Made by a program: the position numbers and the translations under genes
Shown here: piece by piece, positions 14,753-25,100 of the stretch
How the letters are laid out: each line of letters starts with the position of its first letter
Position numbering within the stretch: the stretch's first letter is position 1
Assembly (NCBI GenBank): GCA_036172665.1
Contig: JAYKNF010000018.1
Location: 1,116,001-1,180,000, forward strand
Direction: 5' to 3'
From: Prosopocoilus inquinatus
Lineage: Eukaryota; Arthropoda; Insecta; Coleoptera; Lucanidae
Length of the DNA: 64,000 nucleotides
Notes under the pieces: model-generated
Database searches by the model: none
What the model saw: only the letters and a program-made list of their open reading frames with translations
What the model was told of the DNA's origin: nothing

Positions 14753-15736
14753 GATAGATGAGTAAGGATCGATTAGATACATCACAGGAACAACGCTAAT
14801 GCGTGTTGTTTCGTTTAAAACTATTTCCAGCTTCTGCTGCGTCCGAAAATTTCGTTTCTCACATTAGAGTTACTGGAGTCCATCGAAACGTCAAATAACA
14901 TGATAGATGTGTAAGGATCGATTAGATACATCACAGGAACAACGCTAATGCGTGTTGTTTCGTTTAAAACTATTTCTAGCTTCAGCTGCGTCCGAGAACT
15001 TCGTATCTCACATCTAAGTTACTGGAGTCCATCGAAACGCCAAATAACATGATAGATTAGTAAGGATCGATTATATACATCACAGGAACAACGCTAATGC
15101 GCGTTGTTTGGTTTAAAACTATTTCCAGGTTCTGCTACGTCCGAGAACTTCGTATCTCACGTCAGGGTTACTGGAGTCCATCCAATCGTCAAATAACATG
15201 ATAGATAAGTAAGGGTCGATTAGATACATCACAGGAACAACGCTAATGCGTGTTGTTTCGTTTAAAACTATTTCCAGCTTCTGCTGCGTCCGAAAATTTC
15301 GTTTCTCACATTAGAGTTACTGGAGTCCATCGAAACGTCAAATAACATGATAGATGAGTAAGGATCGATTAGATACATCACAGGAACAACGCTAATGCGT
15401 GTTGTTTCGTTTAAAACTATTTCTAGCTTCAGCTGCGTCCGAGAACTTCGTATCTCACATCTAAGTTACTGGAGTCCATCGAAACGCCAAATAACATGAT
15501 AGATGAGTAAGGATCGATTATATACATCACAGGAACAACGCTAATGCGCGTTGTTTGGTTTAAAACTATTTCCAGGTTCTGCTACGTCCGAGAACTTCGT
15601 ATCTCACGTCAGGGTTACTGGAGTCCATCCAATCGTCAAATAACATGATAGATAAGTAAGGGTCGATTAGATACATCACAGGAACAACGCTAATGCGTGT
15701 TGTTTCGTTTAAAACTATTTCCAGCTTCTGCTGCGT
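14753..15736 (-). repeat. 3-monomer tandem, 447 bp, about 2.2 copies
   Basis: The rare variants TTATATACATCAC (15071 and 15518) and CCAATCGTCAAATAAC (15183 and 15630) recur 447 bp apart, which is three monomers. The second copy ends near 15736, where the sequence returns to the GAGAACTTCG class. Confidence 0.85.
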
Positions 15737-17505
15737 CCGAGAACTTCGTATCTCACGTCAGGGTTACTGGAGTCCATCCAAACGTCAAATAACATGATAG
15801 ATAAGTAGGGATCGATTAGATACATCACAGGAACAACGCTAATGCGTGTTGTTTCGTTTAAAACTATTTCCAGCTTCTGCTGCGTCCGAAAATTTCGTAT
15901 CTCACATTAGAGTTACTGGAGTCCATCCAAACGTCAAATAACATAGTAGCTAAGTAAGGATCGATTAGATACATCACAGGAACAACGCTAATACGTGTTG
16001 TTTCGTTCAAAACTTTTTCCAGCTTCTGCTGCGTCCAAAAACTTTGTATCTCACATCAGAGTTACTGGAGTCCATCCAAACGTCAAATAACATGATAGAT
16101 GAGTAAGGATCGATTAGATACATCACAGGAACAACGCTAATACGTGTTGTTTCATTTAAAACTATTTCCAGCTTCAGCTGCGTCCGAGAACTTCGTATCT
16201 CACATCAAAGTTACTGGATTCCATCGAAACGCCAAATAACATGATAGATGAGTAAGGATCGATTAGATACATCACAGGAACAACGCTAATGCGTGTTGTT
16301 TCGTTTAAAACTATTTCCAGCTTCTGCTGCGTCCGAAAATTTCGTTTCTCACATTAGAGTTACTGGAGTCCATCGAAACGTCAAATAACATGATAGATGA
16401 GTAAGGATCGATTAGATACATCACAGGAACAACGCTAATGCGTGTTGTTTCGTTTAAAACTATTTCTAGCTTCAGCTGCGTCCGAGAACTTCTTATCTCA
16501 CATCTAAGATACTGGAGTCCATCGAAACGCCAAATAACATGATAGATGAGTAAGGATCGATTAGATACATCGCAGGAACAACGCTAATGCGCGTTGTTTC
16601 GTTTAAAACTATTTCCAGGTTCTGCTGCGTCCGAGAACTTCGTATCTCACGTCAGGGTTACTGGAGTCCATCCAAACGTCAAATAACATGATAGATAAGT
16701 AAGGATCGATTAGATACATCACAGGAACAACGCCAATGCGTTTTGTTTCGTTTAAAACTATTTCTAGCTTCAGCTGCGTCCGAAAACGTCGTATCTCACA
16801 TCAAAGTTACTGGATTCCATCGAAACGCCAAATAACATGATAGATGAGTAAGGATCGATTAGATACATCACAGGAACAACGCTAATGCGTGTTGTTTCGT
16901 TTAAAACTATTTCCAGCTTCTGCTGCGTCCGAAAATTTCGTTTCTCACATTAGAGTTACTGGAGTCCATCGAAACGTCAAATAACATGATAGATGAGTAA
17001 GGATCGATTAGATACATCACAGGAACAACGCTAATGCGTGTTGTTTCGTTTAAAACTATTTCTAGCTTCAGCTGCGTCCGAGAACTTCGTATCTCACATC
17101 TAAGTTACTGGAGTCCATCGAAACGCCAAATAACATGATAGATGAGTAAGGATCGATTAGATACATCACAGGAACAACGCTAATGCGCGTTGTTTGGTTT
17201 AAAACTATTTCCAGGTTCTGCTACGTCCGAGAACTTCGTATCTCACGTCAGGGTTACTGGAGTCCATCCAAACGTCAAATAACATGATAGATAAGTAAGG
17301 ATCGATTAGATACATCACAGGAACAACGCTAATGCGTGTTGTTTCGTTTAAAACTATTTCCAGCTTCTGCTGCGTCCGAAAATTTCGTTTCTCACATTAG
17401 AGATACTGGAGTCCATCGAAACGTCAAATAACATGATAGATGAGTAAGGATCGATTAGATACATCACAGGAACAACGCTAATGCGTGTTGTTTCGTTTAA
17501 AACTA
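15662..17505 (-). repeat. Copy of 9553-11396, ending at the inversion junction
   Basis: The block repeats 9553-11396 at an offset of 6,109 bp (41 x 149). Shared private variants are AACTTTTTCC (9902 and 16011) and TCTTATCTCACATCTAAG (about 10382 and 16491). A few substitutions differ, such as AAAAGTC against AAACGTC near 9673/15782, and TTTTGTTT against GTGTTGTTT near 10632/16741. Its right end coincides with the inversion breakpoint, so the 9553-11396 copy shows what the array looked like beyond that point before it was cut. Confidence 0.86.
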
Positions 17506-17547
17506 GCAGGAGCAGAACAACACGCATTAGCGTTGTTCCTGTTATGT
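17461..17547. other. Inversion junction of the two arrays, with a perfect core hairpin
   Basis: The minus-strand array stops after AAAACTA at 17505, and the plus-strand array starts at GCAGGAGCAG at 17506. At most one base (A) of microhomology is visible. Around it, 17461-17492 and 17516-17547 are inverted copies of each other with a single mismatch (17543) and a 23-nt spacer. The inner 22 bp on each side pair perfectly. Beyond this core, the two arrays can pair as an imperfect palindrome for kilobases. The right side starts 8 bp upstream of the 17-bp-deletion scar also seen at 18390. Order of monomer classes away from the junction is not mirrored, which argues against a simple fold-back read artefact. 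Confidence 0.93.
17516..17537 (+). other. Conserved dyad AACAAC...GTTGTT (example; one per monomer)
   Basis: At monomer positions 20-41, AACAAC and GTTGTT face each other around a 10-bp centre. Within it, ACGC-ATTA-GCGT forms a second short dyad in the monomers that have CGCATTAGCGT. The common CGTATTAGCG form weakens the inner dyad but keeps the outer arms. It lies in the most conserved half of the monomer and is damaged only in the 146-, 103-, 92- and 39-bp monomers. It might be a protein-binding site or a small cruciform; nothing in the sequence settles this. Confidence 0.5.
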
Positions 17548-17586
17548 ATCTAATCGATCCTTACTCATCTATCATGTTATTTGACG

Positions 17587-17603
17587 TTTCGATGGACTCC
17601 AGT
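17587..17603 (+). other. CENP-B-box-like 17-mer (example; recurs in many monomers)
   Basis: TTTCGATGGACTCCAGT occupies monomer positions 92-108. Against the known CENP-B box (YTTCGTTGGAARCGGGA), it matches 11 of 17 bases and 7 of the 9 core bases (TTCG, A, C and the last G of the core), missing two G of CGGG. The TTTCG form accompanies the CTCTAATG, GCTCTGATG and CTTTGATG monomer classes. Classes CCCTGACG, GTCTGATG and GATGAGAGA usually carry TTTGG, which breaks the CpG core. Resemblance is seen; binding by any CENP-B-like protein is inference and may be chance. Confidence 0.35.
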
Positions 17604-18380
17604 AACTCTAATGTGAGATACGAAATTTTCGGACGCAGCAGAAGCTGGAAATAGTTTTAAACGAAACAACACGCACTAGCGTTGTTCCTGTGATGTATCT
17701 AATCGATCCTTACTTAGCTACTATGTTATTTGACGTTTCGATGGACTCCAGTAACTCTAATGTGAGATACGAAATTTTCGGACGCAGCAGCAGCTGGAAA
17801 TAGTTTGAAACGAAACAACAGATATTAGCGTTGTTCCTGTGATGTATCTAATCGATCCTTACTCATCTATCATGTTATTTGACGTTTGGACGGACTCCAG
17901 TAACTCTGATGAGAGATACAAAGTTCTCGGACGCAGTAGAAGCTGGAAATAGTTTTAAATGAAACAACACGTATTAGCGTTGTTCCTGTGATGTATCTAA
18001 TCGATCCTTACTCATCTATCATGTTATTTGACGTTTCGATGGACTCCAGTAACTCTAATGTGAGATACGAAATTTTCGGACGCAGCAGAAGCTGGAAATA
18101 GTTTTAAACGAAACAACACGCATTAGCGTTGTTCCTGTGATGTATCTAATCGATCCTTACTCATCTATCATGTTATTTGGCGTTTCGATGGACTCCAGTA
18201 ACTTTGATGTGAGATACGAAGTTCTCGGACGCAGCTGAAGCTGGAAATAGTTTTAAATGAAACAACACGTATTAGCGTTTTTCCTGTGATGTATCTAAAC
18301 GATCCTTACTTATCTAACATGTTATTTGACGTTTGGATGGACTCCAGTAAGTCTGATGTGAGATACAAAGTATTTGGACG

Positions 18381-18400
18381 CAGCAGGAGCAGAACAACAC
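18381..18400 (+). repeat. 132-bp truncated monomer (17-bp deletion)
   Basis: GCAGGAGC is followed directly by AGAACAAC instead of the usual TGGAAATAGTTTTAAAC segment, a net loss of 17 bp at 18390/18391. Since 132 is a multiple of three and the lost segment contains the in-frame TAG, this scar opens an 81-codon reading frame (18286-18531), which I consider fortuitous. Identical scars are found at 17513, 33058, 33637 and 34216. Confidence 0.9.
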
Positions 18401-18960
18401 GCATTAGCGTTGTTCCTGTGATGTATCTAATCGATCCTTACTCATCTATCATGTTATTTGACGTTTCGATGGACTCCAGTAACTCTAATGTGAGATACGA
18501 AATTTTCGGACGCAGCAGAAGCTGGAAATAGTTTTAAACGAAACAACACGCACTAGCGTTGTTCCTGTGATGTATCTAATCGATCCTTACTTAGCTACTA
18601 TGTTATTTGACGTTTCGATGGACTCCAGTAACTCTAATGTGAGATACGAAATTTTCGGACGCAGCAGCAGCTGGAAATAGTTTGAAACGAAACAACAGAT
18701 ATTAGCGTTGTTCCTGTGATGTATCTAATCGATCCTTACTCATCTATCATGTTATTTGACGTTTGGACGGACTCCAGTAACTCTGATGAGAGATACAAAG
18801 TTCTCGGACGCAGTAGAAGCTGGAAATAGTTTTAAATGAAACAACACGTATTAGCGTTGTTCCTGTGATGTATCTAATCGATCCTTACTCATCTATCATG
18901 TTATTTGGCGTTTCGATGGACTCCAGTAGCTCTGATGTGAAATACGACGTTTTCTGAGGC

Positions 18961-19000
18961 AGCAGAAGATGGAAATAGTTTCATCTATCATGTTATTTGA
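18961..19000 (+). repeat. 92-bp truncated monomer (57-bp deletion)
   Basis: GGAAATAGTT (18971-18980) joins directly to TCATCTATC, skipping consensus positions of about 13-69. Spacing of GTTCCT anchors (18859 to 19100 = 241 bp = 149 + 92) confirms the size. The lost part is most of the conserved half. It occurs once in the window and ends the second 877-bp unit. Confidence 0.9.
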
Positions 19001-19144
19001 CGTTTCGATGGACTCCAGTAACTCTAATGTGAGATACGAAATTTTCGGACGCAGCAGCAGCTGGAAATAGTTTGAAACGAAACAACAGATATTAGCGTTG
19101 TTCCTGTGATGTATCTAATCGATCCTTACTCATCTATCATGTTA

Positions 19145-22100
19145 TTTGACGTTTGGATGGACTCCAGTAACCCTGACGTGAGATACGAAGTTCTCGGACG
19201 CAGCTGAAGCTGGAAATAGTTTTAAATGAAACAACACGTATTAGCGTTGTTCCTGTGATGTATCTAAACGATCCTTACTTATCTAACATGTTATTTGACG
19301 TTTGGATGGACTCCAGTAAGTCTGATGTGAGATAAAAAGTTTTTGGACGCAGCAGGAGCTGGAAATAGTTTTAAACGAAACAACACGTATTAGCGTTGTT
19401 CCTGCGCTGTTTCTAATCGATCCTTACTCATATATCATGTTATTTGGCGTTTCGATGGACTCCAGTAGCTCTGATGTGAGATACGACGTTTTCGGAGGCA
19501 GCAGAAGCTGGAAATAGTTTTAAACGAAACAACACGTATTAGCGTTGTTCCTGTGATGTATCTAATCGATCCTTACTCATCTATCATGTTATTTGACGTT
19601 TGGATGGACTCCAGTAACTCTGATGAGAGACACAAAGATTTCGGACGCAGCAGAAGCTGGAAATAGTTTTGAACGAAACAACACGTATTAGCGTTGTTCC
19701 TGTGATGTATCTAATCGATACTTACTCATCTATCATGTTATTTGACGTTTGGACGGACTCCAGTAACTCTGATGAGAGATACAAAGTTCTCGGACGCAGT
19801 AGAAGCTGGAAATAGTTTTAAATGAAACAACACGTATTAGCGTTGTTCCTGTGATGTATCTAATCGATCCTTACTCATCTATCATGTTATTTGGCGTTTC
19901 GATGGACTCCAGTAGCTCTGATGTGAGATACGACGTTTTCTGAGGCAGCAGAAGCTGGAAATAGTTTTAAACGAAACAACACGCATTAGGGTTGTTCCTG
20001 TGATGTATCTAATCGATCCTTACTCATCTATCATGTTATTTGACGTTTGGATGGACTCCAGTAACCCTGACGTGAGATACGAAGATCTCGGACGCAGCAG
20101 AACCTGGAAATAGTTTTAAACGAAACAACACGCATTAGCGTTGTTCCTGTGATGTATCTAATCGATCCTTACTCATCTGTCATGTTATTTGGCGTTTCGA
20201 TGGACTCCAGTAACTTTGATGTGAGATCCGAAGTTCTCGGACGCAGCTGAAGCTGGAAATAGTTTTAAATGAAACAACACGTATTAGCGTTGTTCCTGTG
20301 ATGTATCTAATCGATCCTTACTTATCTATCATATTATTTGACGTTTGGATGGACTCCAGTAACCCTGACGTGAGATACGAAGTTCTCGGACGCAGCAGAA
20401 TCTGGAAATAGTTTTAAACGAAACAACACGCATTGGCGTTGTTCCTGTGATGTATCTAATCGATCCTTACTCATCTATCATGTTATTTTACGTTTGGATG
20501 GACTATAGTAAAACTGACGTGAAATACGAAGTTCTCGGACGCAGCAGAAGCTGGAAATAGTTTTAAACGAAACAACACGCATTAGAGTTGTTCCTGTGAT
20601 GTATCTAATCGATCCTTACTCATCTATCATGTTATTTGGCGTTTCGATGGACTCCAGTAACTTAGATGTGAGATACGAAGTTCTCGGACGCAGCTGAAGC
20701 TAGAAATAGTTTTAAACGAAACAACACGCATTAGCGTTGTTCCTGTGTAGTATCTAATCGATCCTTACTTATCTATCATGTTATTTGACATTTCGATGGA
20801 CTCCAGTAGCTCTGATGTGATATACGACGTTTTCGGACGCAGCAGCAGCTGGAAATAGTTTTAAACGAAACAACACATATTAGCGTTGTTCCTGTGATGT
20901 ATCTAATCGATCCTTACTCATCTATCATGTTATTTGACGTTTGGACGGGCTCCAGTAACCCTGATGTGAGATACAAAGTTATCGGACGCAGCAGAAGCTG
21001 GAAAGTCTTGAACGAAACAACACGTATTAGCGTTTTTCCTGTGCTGTATCTAATCGATCCATACTTATCTATCATGTTATTTGACGTTTCGTTGGACTCC
21101 AGTAACTCTGATGTGAGATACGACGTTTTTGGATGCAGCAGCAGCTGGAAATAGTTTTAAACGAAACAACACATATTAGCGTTGTTCCTGTGATGTATCT
21201 AATCGATCCTTACTCATCTATCATGTTATTTGACGTTTGGACTTGCTCCAGTAACCCTGATGTGAGATACAAAGTTATCGGACGCAGCAGAAGCTGGAAA
21301 TAGTTTTAAACGAAACAACACGTATTAGCGTTGTTCCTGTGATGTATCTAATCGATCCTTACTCATCTATCATGTTATTTGAGGTTTGGATGGACTCCAG
21401 TAACTCTGATGAGAGACACAAAGATTTCGGACGCAGCAGAAGCTGGAAATAGTTTTGAACGAATCAACACGTATTAGCGTTGTTCCTGTGATGTATCTAA
21501 ACGATCCTTACTTATCTAACATGTTATTTGACGTTTGGATGGACTCCAGTAACCCTGACGTGAGATACGAAGTTCTCGGACGCAGCTGAAGCTGGAAATA
21601 GTTTTAAATGAAACAACACGTATTAGCGTTGTTCCTGTGATGTATCTAAACGATCCTTACTTATCTAACATGTTATTTGACGTTTGGATGGACTCCAGTA
21701 AGTCTGATGTGAGATAAAAAGTTTTTGGACGCAGCAGGAGCTGGAAATAGTTTTAAACGAAACAACACGTATTAGCGTTGTTCCTGCGCTGTTTCTAATC
21801 GATCCTTACTCATATATCATGTTATTTGGCGTTTCGATGGACTCCAGTAGCTCTGATGTGAGATACGACGTTTTCGGAGGCAGCAGAAGCTGGAAATAGT
21901 TTTAAACGAAACAACACGTATTAGCGTTGTTCCTGTGATGTATCTAATCGATCCTTACTCATCTATCATGTTATTTGACGTTTGGATGGACTCCAGTAAC
22001 TCTGATGAGAGACACAAAGATTTCGGACGCAGCAGAAGCTGGAAATAGTTTTGAACGAAACAACACGTATTAGCGTTGTTCCTGTGATGTATCTAATCGA

Positions 22101-25100
22101 TACTTACTCATCTATCATGTTATTTGACGTTTGGACGGACTCCAGTAACTCTGATGAGAGATACAAAGTTCTCGGACGCAGTAGAAGCTGGAAATAGTTT
22201 TAAATGAAACAACACGTATTAGCGTTGTTCCTGTGATGTATCTAATCGATCCTTACTCATCTATCATGTTATTTGGCGTTTCGATGGACTCCAGTAGCTC
22301 TGATGTGAGATACGACGTTTTCTGAGGCAGCAGAAGCTGGAAATAGTTTTAAACGAAACAACACACATTAGGGTTGTTCCTGTGATGTATCTAATCGATC
22401 CTTACTCATCTATCATGTTATTTGACGTTTGGATGGACTCCAGTAACCCTGACGTGAGATACGAAGATCTCGGACGCAGCAGAACCTGGAAATAGTTTTA
22501 AACGAAACAACACGCATTAGCGTTGTTCCTGTGATGTATCTAATCGATCCTTACTCATCTGTCATGTTATTTGGCGTTTCGATGGACTCCAGTAACTTTG
22601 ATGTGAGATCCGAAGTTCTCGGACGCAGCTGAAGCTGGAAATAGTTTTAAATGAAACAACACGTATTAGCGTTGTTCCTGTGATGTATCTAATCGATCCT
22701 TACTTATCTATCATGTTATTTGACGTTTGGATGGACTCCAGTAACCCTGACGTGAGATACGAAGTTCTCGGACGCAGCAGAATCTGGAAATAGTTTTAAA
22801 CGAAACAACACGCATTGGCGTTGTTCCTGTGATGTATCTAATCGATCCTTACTCATCTATCATGTTATTTGACGTTTGGATGGACTCCAGTAACCCTGAC
22901 GTGAGATACGAAGTTCTCGGACGCAGCTGAAGCTGGAAATAGTTTTAAATGAAACAACACGTATTAGCGTTGTTCCTGTGATGTATCTAAACGATCCTTA
23001 CTTATCTAACATGTTATTTGACGTTTGGATGGACTCCAGTAAGTCTGATGTGAGATAAAAAGTTTTTGGACGCAGCAGGAGCTGGAAATAGTTTTAAACG
23101 AAACAACACGTATTAGCGTTGTTCCTGCGCTGTTTCTAATCGATCCTTACTCATATATCATGTTATTTGGCGTTTCGATGGACTCCAGTAGCTCTGATGT
23201 GAGATACGACGTTTTCGGAGGCAGCAGAAGCTGGAAATAGTTTTAAACGAAACAACACGTATTAGCGTTGTTCCTGTGATGTATCTAATCGATCCTTACT
23301 CATCTATCATGTTATTTGACGTTTGGATGGACTCCAGTAACTCTGATGAGAGACACAAAGATTTCGGACGCAGCAGAAGCTGGAAATAGTTTTGAACGAA
23401 ACAACACGTATTAGCGTTGTTCCTGTGATGTATCTAATCGATACTTACTCATCTATCATGTTATTTGACGTTTGGACGGACTCCAGTAACTCTGATGAGA
23501 GATACAAAGTTCTCGGACGCAGTAGAAGCTGGAAATAGTTTTAAATGAAACAACACGTATTAGCGTTGTTCCTGTGATGTATCTAATCGATCCTTACTCA
23601 TCTATCATGTTATTTGGCGTTTCGATGGACTCCAGTAGCTCTGATGTGAGATACGACGTTTTCTGAGGCAGCAGAAGCTGGAAATAGTTTTAAACGAAAC
23701 AACACGCATTAGGGTTGTTCCTGTGATGTATCTAATCGATCCTTACTCATCTATCATGTTATTTGACGTTTGGATGGACTCCAGTAACCCTGACGTGAGA
23801 TACGAAGATCTCGGACGCAGCAGAACCTGGAAATAGTTTTAAACGAAACAACACGCATTAGCGTTGTTCCTGTGATGTATCTAATCGATCCTTACTCATC
23901 TGTCATGTTATTTGGCGTTTCGATGGACTCCAGTAACTTTGATGTGAGATCCGAAGTTCTCGGACGCAGCTGAAGCTGGAAATAGTTTTAAATGAAACAA
24001 CACGTATTAGCGTTGTTCCTGTGATGTATCTAATCGATCCTTACTTATCTATCATGTTATTTGACGTTTGGATGGACTCCAGTAACCCTGACGTGAGATA
24101 CGAAGTTCTCGGACGCAGCAGAATCTGGAAATAGTTTTAAACGAAACAACACGCATTGGCGTTGTTCCTGTGATGTATCTAATCGATCCTTACTCATCTA
24201 TCATGTTATTTTACGTTTGGATGGACTATAGTAAAACTGACGTGAAATACGAAGTTCTCGGACGCAGCAGAAGCTGGAAATAGTTTTAAACGAAACAACA
24301 CGCATTAGAGTTGTTCCTGTGATGTATCTAATCGATCCTTACTCATCTATCATGTTATTTGGCGTTTCGATGGACTCCAGTAACTTAGATGTGAGATACG
24401 AAGTTCTCGGACGCAGCTGAAGCTAGAAATAGTTTTAAACGAAACAACACGCATTAGCGTTGTTCCTGTGTAGTATCTAATCGATCCTTACTTATCTATC
24501 ATGTTATTTGACATTTCGATGGACTCCAGTAGCTCTGATGTGATATACGACGTTTTCGGACGCAGCAGCAGCTGGAAATAGTTTTAAACGAAACAACACA
24601 TATTAGCGTTGTTCCCGTGATGTATCTAATCGATCCTTACTCATCTATCATGTTATTTGACGTTTGGACGGGCTCCAGTAACCCTGATGTGAGATACAAA
24701 GTTATCGGACGCAGCAGAAGCTGGAAAGTCTTGAACGAAACAACACGTATTAGCGTTTTTCCTGTGCTGTATCTAATCGATCCATACTTATCTATCATGT
24801 TATTTGACGTTTCGTTGGACTCCAGTAACTCTGATGTGAGATACGACGTTTTTGGATGCAGCAGCAGCTGGAAATAGTTTTAAACGAAACAACACATATT
24901 AGCGTTGTTCCTGTGATGTATCTAATCGATCCTTACTCATCTATCATGTTATTTGACGTTTGGACTTGCTCCAGTAACCCTGATGTGAGATACAAAGTTA
25001 TCGGACGCAGCAGAAGCTGGAAATAGTTTTAAACGAAACAACACGTATTAGCGTTGTTCCTGTGATGTATCTAATCGATCCTTACTCATCTATCATGTTA

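Larger units (their letters stand above)
1..17505 (-). repeat. 149-bp satellite array, minus orientation, 117.5 monomers
   Basis: Tandem head-to-tail copies of the 149-bp monomer, read on the minus strand. The anchor TGATAGATGAG (or close variants) starts at 1, 150, 299, 448 and later at 7004, 10133, 14752 and 17434, all equal to 1 modulo 149, so there is no net insertion or deletion over 117 monomers. Monomers differ by substitutions, mostly in the half complementary to consensus positions 91-149. The region contains no unique sequence, transposon or credible reading frame. HORs of 12 monomers and two trimer tandems are nested in it. The last monomer is cut after 72 bp by the inversion junction. 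Function is not shown by the sequence; a structural role in heterochromatin is inferred. Confidence 0.97.
17506..18980 (+). repeat. 6-monomer higher-order repeat, 877 bp, about 1.7 copies
   Basis: The first GTTCCT (17535) and that at 18412 are 877 bp apart, equal to five 149-bp monomers plus one 132-bp monomer. The marker order is the 17-bp-deletion scar, then CACGCACTAGCG, then TTAGCTACTATG, then AACAACAGATATTAG. It is seen from 17506 and again from 18383. The second copy is cut near 18980 by a 57-bp deletion. Confidence 0.88.

Noticed and set aside
17461..17547. Rho-independent terminator or regulatory hairpin at the junction
   Set aside because: The stem is a by-product of two inverted satellite monomers; there is no U-run, no neighbouring gene, and the setting is eukaryotic satellite.
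17461..17547. Sequencing fold-back artefact as the cause of the inversion
   Set aside because: Monomer classes on the right of the junction are not the mirror image of those on the left, so a simple hairpin read is unlikely. Assembly misjoin of two arrays remains possible and is noted in the findings.
18286..18531. 81-codon reading frames here and at 32954, 33533 and 34112
   Set aside because: They span two satellite monomers and are open only because the 17-bp deletion (149 to 132 bp) removes a TAG and puts the second monomer in frame. No start context or protein family is recognisable, and sibling monomers are closed.
20894..21154. 86-codon reading frames here and at 24617, 26999 and 29083
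   Set aside because: They are open only through the 2-bp deletion monomer (147 bp, a multiple of three). The similarity among the four is HOR copying of DNA, not evidence of protein selection; one differs by I to V and others by L to M, at sites that also vary in closed monomers.
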